This document shows positions 1 through 8,596 of a stretch of 64,000 bases of DNA, in pieces (the first letter of the stretch is position 1; every line of letters begins with the position of its first letter). Below the pieces are notes generated by a model. The model had not been told where the DNA came from and did no database searches. It saw only the letters and a program-made list of their open reading frames with translations. The stretch is from Nordella sp. HKS 07 (GTDB taxonomy: Bacteria; Pseudomonadota; Alphaproteobacteria; Rhizobiales; Aestuariivirgaceae). The stretch lies in assembly GCF_011046735.1 (NCBI RefSeq), contig NZ_CP049258.1:5722001-5786000 (forward strand), in the 5' to 3' direction. The translations under genes and the position numbers were made by a program.

Positions 1-23
1 GGCTGATTTTTCAGGGCCGTACC

Positions 24-866
24 ATGTGTTTCAGAACGATTCTTGCCTGTCTCAATGAGACAGCCAACAACCTGGCGGTCGCTGCCACGGCGAGCACCCT
101 TGCGTGCGAATTCGAAGCACATTTGACCGGCCTCTATGTGATTCCAGCCGCCCCCATTTATCCATCGGCTCATTATGAGCCCATACCGGAACTGTTTGAG
201 GCTCACCGGAAACATTTCAATCGCCAGTCTCATTCGGTCAGGGCGGCCTTCAAGGCCACGTTTCTCAATAACACGCTTCGCCATCAGCTGCGGATCGAGA
301 ATTCGCCCAGTCCGCTGATTGGCGATTGCGTCATAGAGCAGGGGCGCAGCTTCGATCTGATCTTGGTGAGCCAGACCGAGACAGCCTCCAAATTAGGCGT
401 CGAATTGGACTTCGTGCCGCGAGTTGCGGTGGCGGTCGGCCGGCCAGTAATGGTCATCCCGTTCAACGCGCCTCTGGAATCCATCCCGGAAACGGTGATC
501 ATCGGATGGAACGGTTCTCGTGAGGCCGCTCGCGCCGTGTTCGACAGCCTGCCTATTTTGAAACGGGCGACGAAAATCCATATTGTTTGGATCGACCCGC
601 CTGCCGAGCGGCAAAAGTCGGAAGCTATTCCGGGAGAAAGAATCGCTCGATCGTTAGAATCGCAGGGCATCAAGGTCGTTGTCGATCCGGTCAACAGCGG
701 CGCAGACAGCACGGGGGATGCTCTCTTGAAAAAGGCCGCGGATTTGCGGGCCGGGATGTTGGTCATCGGCGCCTATGGCCGCTCGCGCTTGAGTGAGTTC
801 GTCCTCGGCGGCGTCACTCGAACAGTGATGCAGAAGATGAGGTGTCCGGTTCTACTTTCGCATTGA
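24..866 (+). CDS. Universal stress protein, tandem UspA domains
   Basis: The 280-residue product has two Usp folds, about residues 3-150 and 155-280. The second carries the ATP-binding signature G-x2-G-x9-G near residues 249-263 (GAYGRSRLSEFVLGG), so it probably binds ATP. The first half lacks a clear copy of this motif, as is common in tandem-type proteins. Usp proteins are cytoplasmic and are induced under starvation, hypoxia or redox stress. The gene lies 12 bp ahead of a cytochrome c gene and shares the neighbourhood with flavodoxin, cupredoxin and Hsp20 genes, which fits a low-oxygen stress locus. The ATG at 24 follows a weak AGGG-like ribosome site. The promoter lies outside the window or in its first 20 bases. 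Confidence 0.9.
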   Translation: MCFRTILACLNETANNLAVAATASTLACEFEAHLTGLYVIPAAPIYPSAHYEPIPELFEAHRKHFNRQSHSVRAAFKATFLNNTLRHQLRIENSPSPLIGDCVIEQGRSFDLILVSQTETASKLGVELDFVPRVAVAVGRPVMVIPFNAPLESIPETVIIGWNGSREAARAVFDSLPILKRATKIHIVWIDPPAERQKSEAIPGERIARSLESQGIKVVVDPVNSGADSTGDALLKKAADLRAGMLVIGAYGRSRLSEFVLGGVTRTVMQKMRCPVLLSH

Positions 867-878
867 GAGGTTAGCACT

Positions 879-1276
879 ATGAAATACATTCCGGGAAGGT
901 GTCCCGCTGAGTTTGCTCTGTTTACTAAGTCAATAGATAACTTGAAAACCCAGACTGTCTTGATCGGATGGCTAGGCCTGATGCTAAGCTCCTTAATTCC
1001 GGCACCCGCGCTAAGCCAACAAATTGGCGATGCTGAGAAAGGTCGGCAGTACGCCTTAAAGTTCTGCACACAGTGTCACGCGGTGCGCCCTGCGCAGCCG
1101 CGATCACCCTGCCGGAGGCCCCGCGGTTTGAGGATGTCGCCAACACCCCCGGAATGACCGCGATTTCACTCGCGGCATGGTTTCAGACATCACATCCAAC
1201 GATGCCAAATATTGTCATGACAGATGCACAGACGCGGGACGTTATTCAATACATCCTCAGCTTGAAGAATGACTAA
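879..1276 (+). pseudogene. Cytochrome c, class I, single frameshift
   Basis: The first frame (from ATG 879, behind GAGAGG) encodes a hydrophobic signal segment ending in an ALS-like site, then the haem-binding motif CTQCH near residue 65. The frame then goes off and the rest of the domain continues in another frame (APRFEDVANTPGM, then a PTMPN Met-ligand loop and a final helix ending LKND). The shift lies between about 1085 and 1112 and fits loss of one base. If repaired, this is a periplasmic monohaem cytochrome of about 130 residues. It sits directly behind the Usp gene. Either a true lesion or a base-call error is possible; every other conserved element is present. Confidence 0.8.
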
Positions 1277-1452
1277 GCGCGAAATTACTCGCCGCGCCGC
1301 GAGCCGGACGACGTCGTTATGAACACTCATCATGCGGGTACCCTTCCCAAAATGATATAGCTGTCCGACAGGCTGGAACAAATCTACTGGCAGTTGTTCT
1401 GATGTTCGTGCAAAGCTGGTAGTCTGCACGAGGCTCACATGGGATGGATATC

Positions 1453-1977
1453 ATGAGAATCCTGGTTGCCTTCGGAACATTGGAGGGGCAGACGCGGAAA
1501 ATAGCGGAGGCTGTTGCAGATCGTGTGCGTAACCTTGGTCATGACGCTCACCTGTTTAACACCGCTGACAGCCCCGCTGACGTGCATGTGGATTTATATG
1601 ACAAGATCGTCGTCACAGGATCAGTGCATCATAAACGGCATCAAGAGTCTGTCGAAGATTTTGTTACGGCGAATTTGGCCGAACTCCGAAAGAGGCCAAC
1701 GCTTTTCCTATCTGTCAGTCTCTCGGCTGCGTTCCCCGAGGGTATGACGGAAGCACAGAGCTATGTTCACGCGTTTCTCGCCAGTTCCGGTTGGAATCCT
1801 ACACAGTCCCATCTGGTCGCCGGGGCGTTACAGTACACAGAATACGACTACTTCCAGGAACAGGTCATTGAACATATTGTATTGAAGGGCCGTAAGGTTG
1901 AAGGACCAAAGGGGGACCTTGAATTCACGGACTGGGCCGCCTTGTCCCGGGTCGTCGACTCCTTTGTTCGGTCATAG
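1453..1977 (+). CDS. Flavodoxin-domain protein (HemG-like)
   Basis: The 174-residue protein opens with MRILVAFGT and the FMN phosphate-loop pattern T-x-E-G-Q-T-x-K-I-A, typical of the flavodoxin/protoporphyrinogen-oxidase HemG group. The later stretch VVTGSVHHKRHQ fits the second flavin loop. It probably binds FMN and acts in cytoplasmic electron transfer; a HemG role is only one possibility. ATG 1453 is preferred over ATG 1444 because a decayed paralogue at 2813-2963 starts at the equivalent codon and a GGGATGG ribosome site precedes it. It stands alone between the broken cytochrome and the convergent cupredoxin gene. Confidence 0.8.
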   Translation: MRILVAFGTLEGQTRKIAEAVADRVRNLGHDAHLFNTADSPADVHVDLYDKIVVTGSVHHKRHQESVEDFVTANLAELRKRPTLFLSVSLSAAFPEGMTEAQSYVHAFLASSGWNPTQSHLVAGALQYTEYDYFQEQVIEHIVLKGRKVEGPKGDLEFTDWAALSRVVDSFVRS

Positions 1978-2218
1978 AAGGGGCGTGCCAAACGTTGCTT
2001 TTTTTGACAACGATCCCAGGAAGAGGGCCGCAGAAGTGCAACGTCCAGATGAGCAGGCAACTGAGACCCGGGGCATCGTCGTGGCGAGGCGACAGTAGAC
2101 AGATCTCTGGCCCGCGACGTTGCCACATTGAGGCGATTCAAACATTAATGAGCATCAGCGCGAGCGAAAGTTGTACAAGCATGTCTGCTGGTCCCTCACT
2201 CTTCTTGATTGAACCGCG

Positions 2219-2713
2219 TTATCTAACTTTCAGTGTGGTCCACATGCCCGCCATGTAGTGGCCGGGAATATTGCAATACAGAATATAGAGCCCGGGCTTC
2301 ATTTCTACTGTCAGAGCACCCGACTTTCCGGGCTCGAGTTCGGAAACTTCGCCAAGGTGACCGGCTTTTTCTTCGTCCACACGGTTTTCATTCTCAACAA
2401 AAGGCAACACGACGTTTTCATTTGCTAGAGGTGCAACGACCATCTCGTGTATGGTTTCCTTCGATGCATTTGTTACTTCGAAGGTAACTTTACCGGCAGG
2501 TACACTCTTCGGGTCAATCTTGATGCTCATGATGGCCAATTTCATGTCGCCTTTCATGCCCATGCCCATGCCCATGGGCTTGCTCAAATCCATTACGCCA
2601 CCTTTGTCCAGCAAAGAGACTTTAACGACGGCATTTGCGAGGGCAGGAATAGACGATGCCGCAGCCAAAGCCACAGCGATCACGCAAGACACTAAGACGT
2701 TCCATTTAGACAT
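2219..2713 (-). CDS. Secreted cupredoxin-like copper protein
   Basis: The 164-residue protein has a Sec signal peptide (residues 1-27, ending ALA) followed by a Met-rich stretch (47-57) and a cupredoxin fold. The apparent type-1 copper ligands are His89 (TIHEM) and the terminal loop Cys147-x4-His152-x4-Met157 (CNIPGHYMAGM), resembling sulfocyanin/plastocyanin-type domains. It should be a periplasmic electron carrier. Start ATG 2713 is preceded by AAGGA at suitable spacing; an upstream in-frame ATG at 2779 would put the FNR box inside the gene. The box at 2779-2792 lies 66 bp upstream and suggests low-oxygen control. Confidence 0.85.
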   Translation of the reverse strand: MSKWNVLVSCVIAVALAAASSIPALANAVVKVSLLDKGGVMDLSKPMGMGMGMKGDMKLAIMSIKIDPKSVPAGKVTFEVTNASKETIHEMVVAPLANENVVLPFVENENRVDEEKAGHLGEVSELEPGKSGALTVEMKPGLYILYCNIPGHYMAGMWTTLKVR

Positions 2714-2778
2714 GGCATAATCCTTTTGCTGAGTTAACCTGTGCAGTGGCAGCATAGGGGCACTTTCGGCCGCTGGCA

Positions 2779-2792
2779 TTGACGCAAATCAA
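2779..2792. promoter_or_regulatory. FNR/FixK-type box upstream of cupredoxin
   Basis: TTGACGCAAATCAA matches the TTGA-N6-TCAA palindrome bound by FNR/FixK/FnrL regulators. Its near edge is 66 bp from the cupredoxin start codon, compatible with a class II promoter (centre near -41). A nearly identical box (TTGACGCAGATCAA) lies upstream of the hsp20 gene at 3482. Confidence 0.7.
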
Positions 2793-2812
2793 TGAGCGCT
2801 ACTGCGTTGGTT

Positions 2813-2963
2813 TTAGTTGTCGAAACTGCGCGCGCCTCCAGGGCTGCCAGCCGTCTCAAACAACGTGAACGTCACGACCTAGGTCATGCACGCGAGCTGC
2901 AACTGCCTCCGCTATTTTCCGAGTCTGACCCTCAGATGTTCCAAAGGCAAATAGGATTCTCAT
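2813..2963 (-). pseudogene. Remnant of a second flavodoxin gene
   Basis: From ATG 2963 (behind AGGAGAG) the minus strand encodes MRILFAFGTSEGQTRKIAEA and some 15 further residues that closely follow the start of the flavodoxin at 1453. A one-base shift near codon 34 then moves the match (LFETAGSP) into another frame, and similarity stops at a TAA near 2813. Only the first quarter of the gene remains. The two copies point towards each other on opposite strands, so this is an inverted duplication that has since decayed. No functional product is expected. Confidence 0.75.
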
Positions 2964-3361
2964 GAAATCTCTCCTATCGTGTGGAGCTTTCCGCGCACCG
3001 CAAATGACACCCACTGGTCCGGAGCCCTAGACTATTCGCGTCGACTCTTGCGCGACGAAGCACGATAAGCTGCATTTGCCACTCGTTTGTCGGGCCACTT
3101 AAAGGCTAGCGTGACACGCGTTCGTGATAGCTCAATGCGAGAATATTAATGGGCATCTCATCTTGTCCAACACTGACCATCGCCGAGAACAAATTGCGCG
3201 CAACCATGAATGGTCATATGCTCCCATGTCGAGCAATCCGGCTCTTGAATCATAGACCTTAGTCAACAGAACTTCCGCGCTTCATCACCAGGACGAGTGT
3301 CATATTAGGAACATGCATTGCGCGATCCTCTTTGAAGAAACACGCGAGAGTGCTCCGGAAT

Positions 3362-3375
3362 TTGACGCAGATCAA
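3362..3375. promoter_or_regulatory. FNR/FixK-type box upstream of hsp20 pair
   Basis: TTGACGCAGATCAA differs by one base from the box at 2779-2792. It lies 107 bp before the hsp20 start at 3482, so it would need a leader of about 65 nt or act with another promoter element. The rest of the 2964-3481 spacer contains no convincing gene. Confidence 0.65.
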
Positions 3376-3481
3376 AGCGCTGGGCGTTCATAGGGCTAGA
3401 TGGATGCATTGCGTCATTATTCCGCTAAATAGATGTCTCTTGCTTCTGACGTGGAATTTGGCGTTACAGGAGGTATGTGCG

Positions 3482-3907
3482 ATGGCTTCCAGCTTTAGCG
3501 ATCCGTTTGCGGCGCTGTTTGCTCTACAAAGAGCTTTAGATTCGCGCTTGGAAAGCAATTGGATGAGTGCCGGGACTGCTGGTAGGGGCAGCTACCCACC
3601 GATCAACATTTTCCAGCATGGAGACGATTTCGTTGCGGTCATTGAGCTACCAGGTATTGATAAGAACGACATTCAAATAGAGGCAAAGGAGAGCACGATC
3701 CGAATATCCGGCAAGAAGACGATCAATTACGACGCAGCGGCCAGCATGCACAGGCGGGAACGCACTTGGGGTGCTTTCGATAGGACGATCTCGATCCCAA
3801 CTCAGATTGATCCGAACAGCATCAGAGCGGAGTACGGCGACGGTGTGCTCGCTCTATTCATACCGCGGGCGGAAAGCCAGAAGCCGCGAGCGATTAAGGT
3901 CTCATGA
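3482..3907 (+). CDS. Small heat-shock protein, Hsp20 family
   Basis: The 141-residue protein has an alpha-crystallin domain from about residue 40 (YPPINIFQHGDDFVAVIELPGI) to the end, with the typical A-x-x-x-n-G-v-L pattern near the C-terminus (AEYGDGVLALFIPR). sHsps are ATP-independent holdases that form oligomers in the cytoplasm. ATG 3482 is preceded by a perfect AGGAGGT seven bases away; the open frame extends upstream to 3332 without support. A second hsp20 follows 21 bp downstream, so the pair is probably one operon. An FNR-type box lies upstream, suggesting oxygen control rather than classical heat control. Confidence 0.92.
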   Translation: MASSFSDPFAALFALQRALDSRLESNWMSAGTAGRGSYPPINIFQHGDDFVAVIELPGIDKNDIQIEAKESTIRISGKKTINYDAAASMHRRERTWGAFDRTISIPTQIDPNSIRAEYGDGVLALFIPRAESQKPRAIKVS

Positions 3908-3928
3908 CGATTAATGGGAGACGCTACC

Positions 3929-4324
3929 ATGGTTGAACAAGAACTGAGCGTTCAACAGAAACGTGAAGTTGAGAAGAAGCAAGAACGCACGATACCTGCA
4001 CGCGTATTCTTGCCGGTGACCGATATCTTCGAGACCGACGAAGCCCTGACAGTGGTTCTGGAGATGCCCGGCGTTGACAAGCAGAACGTGGACGTCATGG
4101 TCGAGAATGATGTTTTGACAATCGAGGGGCGGATTGACTTTTCAAAATACCAGGAGTTGCAACCAGTCTATACCGAATACAACATTGGCAATTATGCTCG
4201 CAGCTTCGAGATCTCGAGCAAGATCAAACAAGACGGAATCAGCGCAGAGCTGAAAGATGGCGTGATGACGCTCGTTCTGCCCAAAGCCGACACAGCAAAA
4301 GCTCGGAAGATTAAGGTGGGTTGA
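3929..4324 (+). CDS. Small heat-shock protein, Hsp20 family (second copy)
   Basis: The 131-residue alpha-crystallin-domain protein has a charged N-terminal arm (QKREVEKKQERT), then PVTDIFETDEALTVVLEMPG and the C-terminal motif ISAELKDGVMTLVLPKA. The sequence differs clearly from the copy at 3482, so the pair is not a recent duplication and may form hetero-oligomers. ATG 3929 is chosen because GGGAG lies eight bases upstream; an in-frame ATG at 3914 overlaps that ribosome site. It is the second gene of the hsp20 operon. Confidence 0.92.
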   Translation: MVEQELSVQQKREVEKKQERTIPARVFLPVTDIFETDEALTVVLEMPGVDKQNVDVMVENDVLTIEGRIDFSKYQELQPVYTEYNIGNYARSFEISSKIKQDGISAELKDGVMTLVLPKADTAKARKIKVG

Positions 4325-4449
4325 TTTACAGAAAGCGCGCAACAGCGCTCATATACGCTGACCCGTGGGCTACCATCGATGAGCTAAGCCGCTTGTTTGA
4401 TGAGTATGCAGAGGATGCCGTGATGGGCTTTTGCCAGCGGCAGCAGTAA
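4321..4449 (+). CDS. Possible small acidic protein
   Basis: A 42-codon frame begins with TTG overlapping the stop of the second hsp20 gene and reads to TAA at 4447. The C-terminal half is acidic and helix-prone (DELSRLFDEYAEDAVM). I recognise no family. The overlapping start would allow translational coupling, but there is no separate ribosome site, so it may be only a chance frame. Confidence 0.25.
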   Translation: MIYRKRATALIYADPWATIDELSRLFDEYAEDAVMGFCQRQQ

Positions 4450-4524
4450 GCGAGCATCACGCTGGGCCGCCGCGATCAAGATTAGCCTCTTATCCTCCGA
4501 TGCATTTCCGATGCATTATGTCGC

Positions 4525-5133
4525 TTACGCTCTACCTGGCATGAGCGTCCGCCGAAGACGCCACAATAATTGAATATCGGCTGCCTGTTCATAGGCCTGC
4601 GTTTTTTCATCGAATCGACTGGAGGTGTTCCAGCGCATTACGAGATCGCCCGTTAGGGCCGTGAACCAGCTGCCGTCGAGCAATTCGCCCGAATGGCGCA
4701 TCGGGCTGGTATGCCGGCCCAGTTCCAGGCAATCCTAAAGTCGAGTGCTGAGGACAGGAAGCTCGCGTGAAGTGCTTTGTTCTCCTCCTGGATGATTTTG
4801 ATCATCTGGGGGAAGAACTGGGCTGCGCGGCTGTTACCCTTGCCGGCTGACACGGCAAGGGAACGAACAAACAGCAGTCGCCATGGGCACGGAGATGCTC
4901 CTTTCACCGTCCTTGGCCCTAATCTGGGCGGTAGGTTTCCTCCAGTAGGATTTGCTTGAGTCGTTCCTCGCCAGGAGCCGGCAACTTGTTCTTCGCTCCC
5001 TTGGGCCGACCGCGAGGATTGCCGGATTGGCCCTTCCTGAAGCGATGCTGGGCAAGCGACCTGGCATGGCCCACGTCATATGCAGCGGGCCTGATGGCGA
5101 GTGCATTTCGTGCTTGTCGTGTTCGATGGTCAT
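4525..5133 (-). pseudogene. Remnant of DUF5681-type phage/ICE protein
   Basis: Several frames of the minus strand join into one broken protein. It would start at ATG 5133 (MTIEHDKHEM), shift to a frame with RFRKGQSGNPRGRPKGAKN, the hallmark of DUF5681, then shift again to RSLAVSAGKGNSRAAQFFPQ and finally DLVMRWNTSSRFDEKTQAYE ending at TAA 4525-4527. At least three frame changes make it non-functional. Such proteins accompany terminase-like or methylase genes in prophages and integrative elements of Rhizobiales. It follows the methylase remnant in the same direction. Confidence 0.7.
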
Positions 5134-5860
5134 TTTGCGGCCTCGACGACATGATACCTTCGCCCAGACCGCAGGCCAGCTGGACGGCCACGTTCTTCGC
5201 ATAGGGTTCCCATCGCCAAATTATGCGATCGCAATAGAGGGGAGCGTATTCGCAGAGATAGGCGCGCTTCCCCGTCTTAGGGGCTGCGATGAGGGGCGAA
5301 CCGCTGCTGCCGGAGAGATCGAGGACCATGCCGTTGCGGCCGGATACCTCCTTGATCGCGTCCGCAATCATTTGAGCCGGCTTGACGCTCGGGTGAAGTC
5401 GGGTTCGTCCAGGCGTCCCGCCTTGAGGGTGTTCAACCGCTTGTAGGTCCACACATTGGTTCTATAGCGGCCATGCTGACCTGTGCCCCTCTTAACGGCG
5501 AAGATCAGCTCATGGCGCGAGCGGTAGAACGTCCCCATGCCGCCATTGCGCTTGACCGAGGCAAGGAGGTTCTTTAACTCCTTATAGACCGCTTCGCCGG
5601 CAGCGATCATTTCAGCAGTATGGTGCCAGCCCATGTAAACGAAATGCACCGCGCAGTCCCTTGAGACTTGGCCCGCATTGCCGAGAGTAGCTTTCAGGAA
5701 TGCCTGGAACTCTGCCCCGACATTGCGCCAGTGACCCTGGCAAACTCGCGGTGGCGACTTTTGGCAACCGCGACCACGGATCTCACATTATAAGGCGGCT
5801 CCATAAAGGCGGCATGGCCAAACCTAAAACCCGTCGGACAAAGTCCACGTGCTTCCGCTG
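5134..5860 (-). pseudogene. Degraded DNA methylase (N-4/N-6 type)
   Basis: The recognisable parts in order are a degenerate catalytic motif EPPYN (5787-5801, where DPPY would be expected), a middle segment (FVYMGWHHTAEM, then GGMGTFYRSRHELIFAVKRG) and the C-terminal SAM-fold part HPSVKPAQMIADAIKEVSG with LDLSGSSGSPLIAA, where an F-x-G-x-G motif would be expected. These lie in at least three frames and the key motifs are mutated, so this is a decayed modification methylase like those linked to ParB-like domains in phage and ICE DNA. It sits between the primase remnant and the DUF5681 remnant, all in the same direction. Confidence 0.7.
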
Positions 5861-5909
5861 TCCGACAATTATTTCGTCATGCACTAATGATACCTTCATC
5901 GGCCGCCGG

Positions 5910-6425
5910 CTACTGGCCGCGCTTCAAAATTCGGCGACGGGATACGTTGTCGAAAGCTAGAACATGGCCGTTACTCGCCTCGATGAACAGGTTGTGATCG
6001 TTGCATGGCAAAGTCTGCGACGGCGCAGTGTTCGGATCGAGCAGCGACTGCAAAATCTTCAAGAAAGTGGCCTTGGTCGAGCCTGCTCCCCCGACAGCAC
6101 TAGCACCGGATAGGGTCCGCGGTCCCGCAGGCACGCCACCGCCCAGGCGATGACCAGGACGAAATCAGCATCAGAACGAACATTGGGGAACCGTCGCAGC
6201 ATATCGGCCGATCTGCCCCGAGCCGGCGCCGACAACACCTGCATTCGGAAGCACCACGAAAACGCACCGGCGGATTATCGACAACCCGCCGGCGTTGGCA
6301 TCGATATCTACAGCTTGCCGTGTGTCGTTGCGGAGCTCGAGATACAGACGTCCGACCAACTCTCCAAAACGCACATATAATCGTTCGCTCTGGCGCATGT
6401 ATCGCGCCTTGGCCTCGAACACGTT
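5910..6425 (-). pseudogene. Degraded primase/helicase-like ATPase
   Basis: Three frames give pieces of one protein. The N-terminal part is ARYMRQSERLYVRFGEL with GRLYLEL, the middle is FPNVRSDADFVLV and GPYPVLVLSGEQ, and the last is STKATFLKILQSLLDPNTAP with ASNGHVLAFDNVS. The order and motifs resemble the P-loop ATPase domain of prophage or plasmid primase-like proteins. The P-loop lies across a frame break. It is the first gene of a decayed three-gene block with the methylase and DUF5681 remnants. Assignment rests on remembered family features and is moderate. Confidence 0.55.
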
Positions 6426-7318
6426 GAGTGCCGAGTTCTGTGCCTCCGAAGTTTACATGGGACTTTAGGAGTCAACTTTTGCCCACATTTCCCCCTACCG
6501 ATGTAAACGTCTGTCAATATTCCGAACCGGCAATGTTAAACACTTCTGGTCTTCCGAGAGACAAAAGCGAGATGGAAGCGACGGCGGATGTTGTCATTAT
6601 GTTTACATAAGGTTGACAAAAACTCCCTCAGAAAAAATCTTGTTACGGATCAGCCGGTCTTTTCTCTCGTTCGCAGGCATAGAGTCCGACAAGGATTACT
6701 TCCGCGGCGACCGCGTTGACTTCAGCCGAATAGCAGACGCAACTATCTTGATCCGGTGGACGACGCGGCGGTTCAACTCGGTCTATCCATAGAGAAACGT
6801 TGGGCAAAACAACATTCGCAGAGAATGCGGAGCCGGTTATTCAATCGGCTCGTCCAATTGGTTCAACCCTTGAAAGTCACCTCAAAGTCAATCTCAATTC
6901 ACTCGAAAACGTCGAGAGGTCAGGCTGCGTCTCATCTCTGGAGAGATACATAAGAGGAGAGACCGATACAACCTGGCGCTGCTTTTGGGCTGCCTGCACG
7001 TGTCGGTCCGAGAACCATGCCTTTGCAAGTGGACCGAAAGAGCAGCTTTCGCTCATAAGCGCGATGCGCAGCCGATAGCGCCCCAAATTGCGTCAGGTCG
7101 CCTCTGATCGGATCCGATCGCAAGTAGCAATTCCCTTGCTTTCTACATTCTCGCGAGCCGGGGCGTTTCCCTGCGAGGCGAGGTCTCAATTACTGACCCC
7201 AGGCAATATTCATAGAGGCGAAGGCGGATAGCACCTGCAGAGGCCGCTCGATCGACGCTATATCGGCCAGAAGGAACGAGGGAGCCATCCCTCGCACCGT
7301 TACACATAAGGAGACCAC
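6426..7318. other. Gene-poor spacer with three GTTTACA motifs
   Basis: No convincing gene is seen in these 890 bases; the frames present are short and unlike proteins. The heptamer GTTTACA occurs at 6451-6457, inverted at 6502-6508, and again at 6601-6607 within the near-palindrome TATGTTTACATAA. A TTGACA follows at 6613-6618. This could be an operator region of a lost gene. The last bases hold the ribosome site AAGGAGA of the gene at 7319. Confidence 0.4.
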
Positions 7319-8266
7319 ATGCTTGAAGCCGATCGCCTGAGACAGTCGTTGCGGTGCGCTTCGCACATAAGGCGGGAACTGCTCGAAAATGAAAAAGAAC
7401 TCGTCCCACTGAAGTGGTTTGATTACCGTTTCGACACACCGCTGGACGCCACAGTGAAGTTCGCGGAAGCTTACGCTCTAGTCTACAAGGACAAATGGGC
7501 GGAGTCGTTTGATCGTGATGAAGCTAAAAGAAAGCGGGCGATCGTTGCGGGAGGCATTACGAATAACCGCAGAGAATTGTCCAGCTTCTGGCGAGTTCGC
7601 CAGATAGCAGACCTGATCGGAGTTCAGTATGACTCCTTTGTTCGAGCGGCGATGACTTGGCACCTTAGATCTCAATGGAAACGCCTTCCTCGACCAAATC
7701 AGCTTGTTTGCGAGGTCAAGGGCCAGTCGGTTGTCGAACATGTCCGCGCTTCCTGGGCCGCATCGGGAGAAAGTTTCCGATACTCACGCTTACCGCAATA
7801 CCGGGAGGAGAATTTCGTGGGTCTCCCAGCACAGCTCGCTCATCGAGAACATGTCATCCAGCAGATTAACGATCGGGTCAGGCCCGTCGAGCTCATCGGC
7901 CGGATGGTGTTTGGCGAACGGGTATTGTCGCATGACTTGGCAATTTCGTCTTTCGGGTATGACATTGTCGAGGAGGCTAAACGGGACTTTTGTCGAACGA
8001 CCGAGCCGGTGGTCAAGCTATCAACCGCCCAGTTCCGCCCAGCCTGCTATATGGTCCCGTATGCCTTTGACGAGTCCAGTTCTATGTGTGCTGACTGCCA
8101 GATTAAGCAGAGGTGCAAGGCCGCTGCCCGAGCGACCGACAAACATATCGCCTCTCGCCATGGGAGCCTGGATCCAGTAACGGCCAGGGAGAGACAGCTA
8201 AACCGTGAGCGGGTAGCCCGTTACCGGGCGAAGAAGAGGGGATCCAGCGTTAGTATGTCGGTCTGA
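7319..8266 (+). CDS. Unknown protein with C-terminal cysteine cluster
   Basis: A 315-residue protein of no family known to me, preceded by AAGGAGA at a good distance from ATG 7319. The N-terminal half is charged and helical (ATVKFAEAYALVYKDKWAES). The C-terminal quarter has FRPACYMVPYAF and then MCADCQIKQRC, i.e. Cys-x2-Cys-x5-Cys with a fourth Cys about 30 residues earlier, which could bind zinc or an iron-sulphur cluster. The very basic tail ends with VARYRAKKRG. It lies in the mobile-DNA region, so a plasmid, ICE or phage origin is likely. A basic tail plus a metal site suggests nucleic-acid contact, but this is inference. Confidence 0.7.
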   Translation: MLEADRLRQSLRCASHIRRELLENEKELVPLKWFDYRFDTPLDATVKFAEAYALVYKDKWAESFDRDEAKRKRAIVAGGITNNRRELSSFWRVRQIADLIGVQYDSFVRAAMTWHLRSQWKRLPRPNQLVCEVKGQSVVEHVRASWAASGESFRYSRLPQYREENFVGLPAQLAHREHVIQQINDRVRPVELIGRMVFGERVLSHDLAISSFGYDIVEEAKRDFCRTTEPVVKLSTAQFRPACYMVPYAFDESSSMCADCQIKQRCKAAARATDKHIASRHGSLDPVTARERQLNRERVARYRAKKRGSSVSMSV

Positions 8267-8291
8267 GCGGCTCTCGCCGGTTATCCGGAGG

Positions 8292-8355
8292 GTGTAATGG
8301 TTTCCAAGATCTCTCAACTTGTAAGTATTATATATATTATTGGAAGCCATTACAC
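8292..8355. repeat. Long inverted repeat with AT-rich centre
   Basis: The 16-bp arms GTGTAATGGTTTCCAA (8292-8307) and TTGGAAGCCATTACAC (8340-8355) pair with one mismatch around a 32-nt loop holding the AT-rich run TATTATATATATTATT. It follows the end of the gene at 7319-8266 by 25 bp. There is no T-tract directly after the second arm, so it is not a typical terminator. A further small hairpin TCCGGG/CCCGGA follows at about 8360-8380. A protein-bound site (origin, resolution or integration site) is possible. Confidence 0.6.
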
Positions 8356-8412
8356 TTAGACTCTCCGGGCGTGTGACCCGGATACTTCAGAGGAGCTATC
8401 TCCGGCCCGTGA

Positions 8413-8425
8413 TAGACGTGTCTAC
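8413..8425. promoter_or_regulatory. Operator-like palindrome, third copy
   Basis: TAGACGTGTCTAC is the same palindrome (arms TAGAC/GTCTA) as the tandem sites at 10864-10910. No complete gene is adjacent on either side, so this may be a stray operator of the same regulator or a remnant. Confidence 0.4.
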
Positions 8426-8596
8426 TCACTAAATTCTATTCTTTGCCAGCCACCGGGGGAACTCGACCAAGAAAACAGCCGGCACTGGGTCAAGCCTCTC
8501 GCATGCTCTTCTCCATCGGTAGTCATATCTACTAAGGCTAAGTTTCTTGGCAGACACTCGCCAATTGTAAACGGTCGACCGTGAACAATCTGCCTT

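Noticed and set aside
3407-3481. ROSE-like thermometer before the first hsp20
   Set aside because: A TTGCTTCTG string is present, but it is not facing the AGGAGGT ribosome site in the ROSE geometry.
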